The position numbers were made by a program, and so were the translations under genes. Source: Veillonellaceae bacterium (GTDB lineage: Bacteria; Bacillota_C; Negativicutes; UBA1444). From it: DNA of 35,152 nt. The first letter of the stretch is position 1. Each line of letters starts with the position of its first letter. The stretch is from positions 1-35,152 of the forward strand of contig JAAZNU010000356.1 in assembly GCA_012798135.1 (NCBI GenBank). The letters are read 5' to 3'. Under the pieces are notes generated by a model that ran no database searches, was not told where the DNA came from, and worked only from the letters and a program-made list of their open reading frames with translations. Of the stretch, positions 25,192 to 31,275 are shown piece by piece.

Positions 25192-25626
25192 CTATACCAC
25201 GGAGAATGGATCGTTCATTACTAGAATTTTTTTAATAAACTCACGCCGCTCCGTCATGAGTTCCTGTGGGGACTTGCCAGAATTTAAGCCATATAATCTC
25301 AGAAAATGATGATAAGCTATACTGGCACACCATAACTCTTTTTCGGTTATTAATGTCTTATCAATAAGTAGATGCACAATTGCAGACCAGAAGTTCTTAT
25401 ATGTGTCCAAATAATGCTGGATTTCCGCATCAGTCGCATACCCCTTTATAACGAGTAAATCCAAAATCCCCTCGTACGTTGCCACATCCTGGGCAACATC
25501 CATTAGTGGCGAGGCAGGCCGGATATTTAGTCTTTGTTCCAGCTCTTCGATCTTCTTCTGGCGCTCCGTTAATCTAGATTCAATCTGTTCCAAACGAACC
25601 AAGAGATCTGATTCTTTACGAGACAT
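25192..25626 (-). CDS. Coiled-coil protein of unknown function (144 aa)
   Basis: Residues 7-34 form a heptad coiled coil (LLVRLEQIESRLTERQKKIE). The remainder is helical with aromatic positions (HYLDTYKNFWSAIVHLLIDK) and ends in ILVMNDPFSVV. The stop TAG overlaps the ribosome-binding region of the phosphoesterase. No enzymatic motif is visible. It may act as an adaptor or assembly factor for the neighbouring protease or phosphoesterase, but that rests only on context. Confidence 0.6.
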   Translation of the reverse strand: MSRKESDLLVRLEQIESRLTERQKKIEELEQRLNIRPASPLMDVAQDVATYEGILDLLVIKGYATDAEIQHYLDTYKNFWSAIVHLLIDKTLITEKELWCASIAYHHFLRLYGLNSGKSPQELMTERREFIKKILVMNDPFSVV

Positions 25627-25642
25627 TAACTTAACTCCAAAA

Positions 25643-26629
25643 CTATATTACTATACTATTTACAAATCTCCCGCAAAACGATTGGATTAATTTATATAAC
25701 TTCAATCTCACATAACTCGGTGTCGGACTGGTACTACTCAATGTAAATGATATTGTATGGGTATGTGTCACTGACCCAACATAATACAAATTATCCGCCC
25801 ATGAGGACACGGACCCAGCCTGTTGATTTGTAGTCCCCGAAAAGGAATGAGAATGGGAAAAACTGAGAGATGAGCCACCAGTTGCAATATTATTAGTAGA
25901 CGATATTCTCAGAAACCTCTCAGATGCTCCCGTAACTTCTTCCCAATGATCAGTTGGTAGTACTCCATCCGAAAGGATAATGCAACCCACTGCTAGTATT
26001 GTTTGACTGCTTGCTTTAATCATCCCACATGCCCAATAATAATAATCATGTGAAGATGATGTACTGGATGAACCAGAAAATGTGTGGGTATGCCCACTGG
26101 GAGTCGTTGTGCGTATGTCATCATCGGTTGCGCGAGACGTTGTGGGAGCCCCCGTCTGACCACTCAAATCATAATAATGTGTACTAGAACCCCCTGTGCC
26201 ACCAGCAGTTTGGGCAATCCTAATAAAATAACTCGATCCTTCATCATATCTGGTGAACCCTGCTGGGAGACTTTCTGAGAATACAATACCACCATTGGGG
26301 ATTTTCCCATCCCAATTACTATATGCAATTTGTATTACTCGAAAATTTTTATATGGCGGCAAATGATTAGATGAGTTTATATTAAAACTCCCACTGTAAT
26401 GACTATGATTCACTCCACAAATTGAATAGGTCATTCCTCCACCAATTGGAGTTGTTGAACTTGGACCTCCGCAGCTCCAACTAGATGTAGAATGTGAGTG
26501 CGTATCAGATCCTCCAGTCTCGTAAGTAGTTCCTCCAGATATAATCAACCGATCTCGATAACTGCTATCTATTTCCGTGTACCCTGAAGGAGTATCCGAT
26601 CCATCGTAAAAAAATCCAATGTTCACCAT
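25643..26629 (-). CDS. Tail-collar-like protein with HxH repeats (328 aa)
   Basis: Three related units can be seen, each starting with a short phrase of the type 'G-P-x-G-[FYW]' and ending in GG followed by His-rich turns: DTHSHS near residue 45, GHTHTF near 180, and FSHSHSF near 265, with VTHTHTI near the end. This pattern resembles collar domains of short tail fibres, where HxH motifs bind iron along the trimer axis. A GGAG site precedes the ATG, which overlaps the upstream stop. It is low in charge and rich in Ser, Gly and Thr, as expected for a trimeric fibre. The His repeats strongly suggest metal binding, though the receptor is unknown. Confidence 0.7.
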   Translation of the reverse strand: MVNIGFFYDGSDTPSGYTEIDSSYRDRLIISGGTTYETGGSDTHSHSTSSWSCGGPSSTTPIGGGMTYSICGVNHSHYSGSFNINSSNHLPPYKNFRVIQIAYSNWDGKIPNGGIVFSESLPAGFTRYDEGSSYFIRIAQTAGGTGGSSTHYYDLSGQTGAPTTSRATDDDIRTTTPSGHTHTFSGSSSTSSSHDYYYWACGMIKASSQTILAVGCIILSDGVLPTDHWEEVTGASERFLRISSTNNIATGGSSLSFSHSHSFSGTTNQQAGSVSSWADNLYYVGSVTHTHTISFTLSSTSPTPSYVRLKLYKLIQSFCGRFVNSIVI

Positions 26630-27546
26630 CAGACTTCAACCTCAATAACCATCAAAACCAGCTTCAACGAAGTCACGGAATCGACATAGAAATATAATAT
26701 GTCCTCTGAATTAAGCGATATCGATAACCCAGTTGTTTCGGATTTTGTGCTAGATGATATCGACCAGGAACCTATCGAGTTCCCAGAAGTGGGAGGACTA
26801 CTGTACGTACCTTTCCAGACCTGAACCGTTATACTACCCGATGTCGCATCTACTGAAAGGAGCCGTACCTTCTTAATAGTGCAAGCAAATGGCACCTGGA
26901 GCCCGCCATGTACCCCTGACGAAATTACTACTCCGCCTCCAGAAAAATTAAAATTTAGCTCATGTTTGTAAAACTTCTTAAGTTGTGCCGCAGATATCTG
27001 ATTAGTTCCCTCGTAATCAAGATACTGGTCCTTATTAATATTCGTGAAAGCGGCTTTGGCTTGCGCAGCAGAAACTTGGTTTGATCCGCCGTAATCCAAA
27101 TATTGATCGGTATTTTGGGTGTGTATAGCACTTAAACTAGACCTAATTGCTTTTTCTGTCGGAACATTACTATCAGATCCAGGATTCCCCAAAGTTGTAA
27201 CTACAGTGTATCCCCACGAACCGAGACCCACAGAATCCGAAGACAACAACTTATTCGCGCCAGGAGATCCACCCAAAATTTTGACCTGCTTATCAAAGCT
27301 AACGTTCCCTCCGCTCAGAACAGTCATTCCATTGGAATTTTCATCTTCCAGTCTTAGTCCACTTGAGGAAGTTGCATAAACTTTGTCAGTCGGAAACCCA
27401 GATGTAAACGGACCCAATTTGGTTTCCGTGCCCGATGAACTCTCAATGAACAATCCATCGGATTTTGTATAAATAGCATCAAACCCACTTGGTGGGGCAG
27501 TGGGTTTGGAAGTGCGCCGAACAACTCGCAGGTCATCAACATTCAA
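26629..27546 (-). CDS. Virion fibre-like structural protein (305 aa)
   Basis: The first 60 residues (VVRRTSKPTAPPSGFDAIYT, then DGLFIESSSGTETKLG) look like the attachment segments of many phage fibres. Residues about 145-190 hold two copies of DQYLDYxGxNQxSAAQ separated by about 30 residues, a repeat common in fibre shafts. The C-terminal 110 residues are beta-rich (VPFACTIKKVRLLSVDATSG and onward) and resemble a small jelly-roll head. A GGTGAT site precedes the ATG. The stop overlaps the next start by 1 nt. Its place between portal and capsid genes suggests a head fibre or collar component, not a tail-tip fibre. Confidence 0.65.
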   Translation of the reverse strand: MNVDDLRVVRRTSKPTAPPSGFDAIYTKSDGLFIESSSGTETKLGPFTSGFPTDKVYATSSSGLRLEDENSNGMTVLSGGNVSFDKQVKILGGSPGANKLLSSDSVGLGSWGYTVVTTLGNPGSDSNVPTEKAIRSSLSAIHTQNTDQYLDYGGSNQVSAAQAKAAFTNINKDQYLDYEGTNQISAAQLKKFYKHELNFNFSGGGVVISSGVHGGLQVPFACTIKKVRLLSVDATSGSITVQVWKGTYSSPPTSGNSIGSWSISSSTKSETTGLSISLNSEDILYFYVDSVTSLKLVLMVIEVEV

Positions 27547-27563
27547 GGTTATATCACCACTGG

Positions 27564-29042
27564 TTAAGTATTTTTAATATCCTCCGGCATGGTATCATTT
27601 GTTTTGGGAAGATTCTCTAACTCTGGAGTAACTGGGATTTTGCCAGATAGCAAGAGTTCCTCTTGTAGGCGCTCTTGCTTCAGATCATCAGCATCCTTTA
27701 TGGGATCTGGCAGACCAGCCGCCGAGTATATGTATTTCAGCATATCATTATTGATTGCTATCGGAATTCCGGCATACTTGAGGGCCTTTAGATAAGTTGC
27801 CAGAAGCTCCAGGTTAGATCCAAGAACACTTTCGTGTTTTATCATAGGGAAACTTGATATTTTGAAAGATGGATTGAGCGCAAATAAACGCGGTACAGCA
27901 TATCTATTAAAAACTTCCTCCACAATATCGAGGAATGATTGAATTGCCACTGTAAATACATCTACCTTCGTGGTTGCCAACGCCCTGGAACCAATATTCT
28001 CATGGCCCAGGGATATGAAATCAGCCAATATGGTCGATAAAATCTGGGTATTGTATCTCTTTATAACATCAGTCGTTGGGATCTGGCGACTGCCGCCTGC
28101 ACTTAAAAGCTGTAAATCATATTTCGGCATGGAGGTTCCTTCATATACATCTGAAGGAAGTACAATGCCTTCTTGTTGATCCCTGCGAATATTTGTTGCC
28201 AGATCGACGTATTCCTGGTAGACCGCCTTTGTATACTCGTCTTGGCCTATTATAACCTGAGAGGGGATTTTGACTATTGGCAATCCTGCCAAATCTCTCT
28301 CAATTCCGATACCCTCTATGACCTCGATGTTCTGCCGGAATCTCCACGCACGAACGGCATTTCTTAATATTGATCGGCCTTCGGGATTGTTCTTAGAGGT
28401 TTCCGTTCGGAATAAAAGGCATTTGCTTAATGGGATATCCACCATCTTGAAATCGGGCGGAGACAGCTGTCTCATTGCGACGATATCTCCCGACCCATCC
28501 TCGGCGAAAACCCATCCGAATAGAGTCGTCTGGGCCCTAAGAGAGATCTTGCGCCAGCCGATTAGACCATCACTATATTGACTACGCTTAGATGGATCTT
28601 CTTCATCTGGGCCAATCCGCTGTTTATAGACTATCTCCTCTAAGGACCAACCATATATTAGGAATGATAATATTTCATTTATAAGATCCGGCCAGGTGAT
28701 CTCCATATCATTCATACATGATATGAGAAACTCTTTTGCACGAAGATCCTCTGGTTCCTGTGAGGCCGGTGAGACATACCAATCCACGGACCTACAGAGC
28801 ATCTTCACGGCAAAAATCATGGCACCTATCGTGGCGTCATTATCGGACATCTCACGATAGATCTGGTTCCTGCGAGTTGAAGATTGAAGCTCCTGGAGAA
28901 AGTCATCCAGGACGAACATCCCAAAACGCCTGAGACCAGTACGGCCAATCTCGACGTTTGGAGGAATGCTCTCAGCATCGTTGATGAGAGGTACAGTCGT
29001 CTTTGGAGGACTGTAGCTCTTCTTCTTCCTTGATCTTCTCAA
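27564..29042 (-). CDS. Portal protein (DUF935 / Mu gp29-like)
   Basis: This 492-residue protein should form the dodecameric ring through which DNA enters and leaves the head and to which the tail attaches. Recognisable features are the DNDATIGAMIFAVKMLCRSVDWYV segment near residue 70, a WPDLINEILSFLIYGWSLEEIVY helix near 120, the WRKISLRAQTT segment and the LAGLPIVKIPS turn near 265. These resemble portals of the DUF935 type. The length fits the family. TTG at 29042 is the start, with GAGGTAA just upstream. It follows the small membrane protein and precedes the fibre-like genes, in the usual place after terminase. Confidence 0.85.
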   Translation of the reverse strand: MRRSRKKKSYSPPKTTVPLINDAESIPPNVEIGRTGLRRFGMFVLDDFLQELQSSTRRNQIYREMSDNDATIGAMIFAVKMLCRSVDWYVSPASQEPEDLRAKEFLISCMNDMEITWPDLINEILSFLIYGWSLEEIVYKQRIGPDEEDPSKRSQYSDGLIGWRKISLRAQTTLFGWVFAEDGSGDIVAMRQLSPPDFKMVDIPLSKCLLFRTETSKNNPEGRSILRNAVRAWRFRQNIEVIEGIGIERDLAGLPIVKIPSQVIIGQDEYTKAVYQEYVDLATNIRRDQQEGIVLPSDVYEGTSMPKYDLQLLSAGGSRQIPTTDVIKRYNTQILSTILADFISLGHENIGSRALATTKVDVFTVAIQSFLDIVEEVFNRYAVPRLFALNPSFKISSFPMIKHESVLGSNLELLATYLKALKYAGIPIAINNDMLKYIYSAAGLPDPIKDADDLKQERLQEELLLSGKIPVTPELENLPKTNDTMPEDIKNT

Positions 29043-29070
29043 AAAAATTACCTCGCAGGTTCCATTTTAC

Positions 29071-29271
29071 TTATTGTGCGCTCTGGCCGCGTGTTGCAAA
29101 CCAATATGCCGCGATTGTACCGACTATCCCGGTCATCGCCGAGACGATATCTTTGGAGATATCGTTACCGACGACCATAGCGGTCACGGCTATTACCATG
29201 AACATTACAATAAAAATTAACGTGATATAAAATCCTTGTGCTTCAGAAATATCAGGAAATTCCATGTTCAA
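29071..29271 (-). CDS. Small two-span membrane protein (66 aa)
   Basis: Two membrane segments are evident: residues about 15-37 (FYITLIFIVMFMVIAVTAMV) and 44-60 (IVSAMTGIVGTIAAYWFAT). A short polar loop (GNDISKD) joins them. The second span has the SAMTGIVGTIAAYWF pattern often seen in small phage membrane proteins. The start is TTG at 29271 or ATG at 29265; GAGATGAT lies a few nt before either. Size and topology would suit a holin-like protein, but no endolysin gene is nearby, so this stays tentative. Confidence 0.65.
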   Translation of the reverse strand: MNMEFPDISEAQGFYITLIFIVMFMVIAVTAMVVGNDISKDIVSAMTGIVGTIAAYWFATRGQSAQ

Positions 29272-29285
29272 TCATCTCTTATACT

Positions 29286-29639
29286 TCAAAACCAGACGAA
29301 TGTATCATTAATTAGGGTTACATTGCCACTGGAATTGCCGACACTTGCCGGAAGGTCTGGAATAGTATTTGTGAAATTTAATAGGCTGTTTGGTTGGTCA
29401 GTCAGGCCAGTTTGATCGGTCTTTTGTGCCCATGATGCATAATGGCCTATATTAGGCAGCTCCCACATGCGAAACATTGACAGTGGCTCGTTCATATCGG
29501 CAATAGCATTGATACTTGAAGGATCGACATTCTGCAAGCTGATAAGCTTGGCAGGTTCCTTGTACTTAATATGATCCGAAGGACGCTCTGCAACTGCTAG
29601 AGAGGATAAGAGGATTAGAGCTATAATGATCCTCTTCAA
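29286..29639 (-). CDS. Secreted or membrane-anchored protein (117 aa)
   Basis: A TTG start at 29639 with GGTGG 4 nt upstream gives an N-terminus of KR followed by a hydrophobic run (IIIALILLSSLAVA) and a polar stretch, a standard signal peptide with possible cleavage after AVA. The ATG at 29693 would bury this signal behind 18 extra residues and lies inside the zinc-knuckle micro-ORF, so TTG is preferred. The mature part is about 100 residues, polar, with several N-x-S/T sites near the C-terminus, and ends in FVWF. Export suggests a role at the cell surface or in release, but no family is recognised. Confidence 0.6.
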   Translation of the reverse strand: MKRIIIALILLSSLAVAERPSDHIKYKEPAKLISLQNVDPSSINAIADMNEPLSMFRMWELPNIGHYASWAQKTDQTGLTDQPNSLLNFTNTIPDLPASVGNSSGNVTLINDTFVWF

Positions 29640-29640
29640 A

Positions 29641-29715
29641 CTACCACCGCCTTTTGATCTTTCCAAATCCGCCACAAATCGGGCATGACTCAAAAATTCC
29701 TGTCTGCCGATTCAT
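29641..29715 (-). CDS. Zinc-knuckle micro-ORF (24 aa)
   Basis: An ATG overlapping the previous stop (ATGA) has GGGAGG 8 nt upstream. It opens 24 codons: MNRQTGIFESCPICGGFGKI followed by KRRW and TAG. CPICGGFG is a CxxCGxG-type zinc knuckle, half of the pattern found in DnaJ zinc modules. The end of the frame contains GGTGG, which serves the TTG start of the next gene. The good ribosome-binding site and tight overlaps argue for translation, but 24 residues is short enough that chance cannot be excluded. Confidence 0.45.
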   Translation of the reverse strand: MNRQTGIFESCPICGGFGKIKRRW

Positions 29716-30074
29716 CGTGTTTTCCTCCCTAGCGAGCTGATATTCACGTAACCTGGCACACCCTTCTGCCCACGACGCCTCATGTCTTCGAGCTTTGCCT
29801 TGGGGTCATATCCGTAAATAGAGATCCATTCCATTCTCGTGAGGTATACTCCATCATCCGGCGATACATACATCATGTTGTCCCCTTCGCCGATGACACC
29901 AGCCGGGAGCTTCCACTCAAATCCCGTTGGTAGAATACATGGCAATGAGTCGCCGGTTCCTGGATCATTTGCCACTGGAGTATTGGGTGCCCCACATGAT
30001 TTGCAAATGAACTTCTTTGGGGTTGCAGGAAATGTTGCTATTGCCCCACATCCAGCACATTTAAGCTTGACCAC
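29712..30074 (-). CDS. Zinc-ribbon protein (120 aa)
   Basis: A GTG start at 30074 has GAGGAG 7 nt upstream, whereas the longer ATG-ATG start at 30170 has none, so the GTG is chosen. The N-terminus is a zinc ribbon: CAGC at about residue 6 and CKSC about 20 residues later. The rest reads as a small globular domain (PTGFEWKLPAGVIGEGDNMM, then DGVYLTRMEWISIYGYDPKA) ending in a basic tail. Such ribbons bind DNA or proteins. The stop codon overlaps the ATG of the following micro-ORF as ATGA. It is not a known terminase or portal partner. Confidence 0.65.
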   Translation of the reverse strand: MVKLKCAGCGAIATFPATPKKFICKSCGAPNTPVANDPGTGDSLPCILPTGFEWKLPAGVIGEGDNMMYVSPDDGVYLTRMEWISIYGYDPKAKLEDMRRRGQKGVPGYVNISSLGRKTR

Positions 30075-30186
30075 AGTTATTCTCCTCTTTGGCTTTTCTT
30101 TTTCTCCGCTTCGGAGTTTCAATTGATTTTGTCGATTCGGGCCGGACCCAGCCGCCCTTGCTAACATCATATTTCCAAGAATCCAT
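30061..30186 (-). CDS. Small basic protein (41 aa)
   Basis: The ATG at 30184-30186 follows AGGAG by about 12 nt and opens a 41-codon frame. It starts MDSWKYDVSKGGWVRPEST and ends in a strongly basic stretch (PKRRKRKAKEE) before NNCGQA. The last 14 nt overlap the GTG start of the zinc-ribbon gene, and the sequence encoding KEE also supplies GAGGAG as the ribosome-binding site of that gene. The overlap geometry supports real translation. No family is recognised; the basic tail could bind nucleic acid. Confidence 0.5.
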   Translation of the reverse strand: MDSWKYDVSKGGWVRPESTKSIETPKRRKRKAKEENNCGQA

Positions 30187-30440
30187 GTTCAAAAAATCTC
30201 CTAATTAATTTAGGGGGAAAGAGGGACTTACCACCCTACCTAGTATATTCCCCCCTGGTAAGGCTGTCCCTCATGCGAGCTTATGGAATCGAACCATAGA
30301 ATACAATCCACCAGGACTCGCGTTATCCAGGACATCCCGATAGTGGTTCGGGAATTATGCTGGATGAATACATTATTTGCCAGTTATCTTCGAGCCACAA
30401 AGCTAGGACCAGAGGGATATGCTCCCTCAGGTCTATCTTG
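30187..30440 (-). ncRNA. Possible structured RNA or regulatory element (254 nt, no gene)
   Basis: This is the longest non-coding stretch in the block. Four inverted repeats follow one another: GAGGGA/TCCCTC at 30412-30428; TCCCGA/TCGGGA with a 7-nt loop at 30335-30353; GCGAGT/GCTCGC at 30275-30321, enclosing a 5-bp hairpin with loop TTCGATT, the exact form of a tRNA T-loop; and GAGGGAC plus TTACCA pairing with TGGTAA plus GTCCCTC at 30221-30272. The third element is only 47 nt, too short for a tRNA. The strand is taken from the T-loop orientation. It could be a processed RNA, a terminator or attenuator, or a tRNA 3' fragment kept as an old attachment site. Short hairpins can arise by chance, so confidence is low. 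Confidence 0.35.
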
Positions 30441-30746
30441 TCAACCATAAGCAGTATTATCACCAGTAGAATCCGCATTGGATACTATGTTATTGAGTTC
30501 GTTATTCACTTTCTGAAAGAACTCATTATGGGCCGTCTCGAATGCTTTATTATATCCGCCTTGCCAGTCAACTCGGATGATTCTATTGAATGGAACGATC
30601 ACACACGAATCGTTTTGTGTTTGGACACACTCTACAAGATCAGGGCCAAATCGGATTGTATCGCATACTATGGATGGAGTTATGCCCATGATGTAAAATT
30701 TCAGCCATTCGATGAATGTTTCCGGCCAAATTAGAACATATATCAG
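30441..30746 (-). CDS. Unknown protein, paralogue of the gene at 19353-19670 (about 101 aa)
   Basis: The frame is homologous to a gene 11 kb downstream. Shared positions include WPET near the N-terminus, VEC(V/I), T--DSCV, P--R and V-W--G. An ATG at 30689 would cut off the conserved WPET segment. The frame is open further upstream, but the only start-like codon there is CTG at 30744-30746, with GGAGG 9 nt before it and the stop of the upstream gene 1 nt before it. I therefore place the start at CTG. The paralogue starts at TTG. In both, the conserved part is about 60 residues with a variable polar tail. The copy beside the connector genes suggests a virion or assembly role, but the function is unknown. 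Confidence 0.6.
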   Translation of the reverse strand: MIYVLIWPETFIEWLKFYIMGITPSIVCDTIRFGPDLVECVQTQNDSCVIVPFNRIIRVDWQGGYNKAFETAHNEFFQKVNNELNNIVSNADSTGDNTAYG

Positions 30747-30747
30747 C

Positions 30748-30885
30748 TTAACATTCCTCCTTCTTGGGACAACGTGTTAGGCAATTGATTATGATTTTCC
30801 GGCCATCTGGGAGACCAATGCATGCACACCGTACACCTTTTTCCAAAAGGAAATCGTGAATTTCTGCAAAGATATCGTTTGACAT
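30748..30885 (-). CDS. Cys-rich small protein (45 aa)
   Basis: An ATG at 30883-30885 opens a 45-codon frame ending in TAA. It begins MSNDIFAEIHDFLLEKGV and then has five Cys residues: C20 and C22 (RCAC), C35, C39 and C45, the last residue. The GRKIIINCLTRCPKKEEC tail looks like a beta-hairpin that binds metal or forms disulfides. There is no obvious Shine-Dalgarno site before its ATG, but GGAGG lies within its last codons, 9 nt before the start of the next gene. That arrangement suggests this frame is translated and coupled to its neighbour. Function unknown. Confidence 0.5.
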   Translation of the reverse strand: MSNDIFAEIHDFLLEKGVRCACIGLPDGRKIIINCLTRCPKKEEC

Positions 30886-30912
30886 GGGATTGATATATTG
30901 ACGTTTTAGTAT

Positions 30913-31134
30913 TTATGGTTTTTGGTCAAATCGGCTTTGTACTTGCGCTTGAAGGCCGCTTTTGTTTCTGGTTTCTGCCTGCCTTTCTATGATTTTCTGG
31001 TTAATTACCGCATCCATGGGGGATTGTTGTGCTTCTGGCTCCAAACGGATAAGCACAGATGATACACGATCCGATGTTATCGATTCATCATAATAACATT
31101 TATCATATATTTCTATACTCCTGCCTAAGCTCAT
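30913..31134 (-). CDS. Unknown protein (73 aa)
   Basis: The frame opens MSLGRSIEIYDKCYYDES and ends in a polar, Gln-rich helix (IINQKIIERQAETRNKSGL is part of the pattern AVINQKIIERQAE). A GTG start at 31197 would add 21 residues but would overlap the small zinc gene by 95 nt, so the internal ATG at 31134 is preferred; its Shine-Dalgarno site is weak. The N-terminal half looks beta-stranded and the C-terminal half helical. No family is recognised. It belongs to the run of very small genes between terminase and portal. Confidence 0.5.
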   Translation of the reverse strand: MSLGRSIEIYDKCYYDESITSDRVSSVLIRLEPEAQQSPMDAVINQKIIERQAETRNKSGLQAQVQSRFDQKP

Positions 31135-31273
31135 ATTTATACGCCAACCTTCGCCTCTTTGAGACCATTGGGTCTCTGCAACTAGGACAATGCCCACAGC
31201 AAAGTTGCTTCCAAGGATGAAAGAAATCCTTAACCCTATTGGGCTTATTATAAAAACGCTTAGTTCTCGTCAT
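31103..31273 (-). CDS. Small zinc-binding protein (56 aa)
   Basis: The ATG at 31271-31273 lies 2 nt after the terminase stop and preserves a 56-residue frame rich in Arg and Lys with a CCGHCPSCRDP knuckle at residues 26-36. Cys-rich knuckles of this kind usually bind one zinc ion. The frame opens MTRTKRFYNKPNRV and ends in a basic helix (SKRRRLAYKYELRQEYR), so nucleic acid binding is plausible. A longer start six codons upstream would overlap the terminase gene. The end overlaps the next gene by 32 nt. I do not know a named family for it. Confidence 0.6.
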   Translation of the reverse strand: MTRTKRFYNKPNRVKDFFHPWKQLCCGHCPSCRDPMVSKRRRLAYKYELRQEYRNI

Positions 31274-31275
31274 TC

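Noticed and set aside
30275..30321. tRNA gene
   Set aside because: A T-arm and a possible acceptor stem are present, but the unit is only 47 nt and lacks D-arm and anticodon arm; no complementary 5' acceptor strand lies at tRNA distance.
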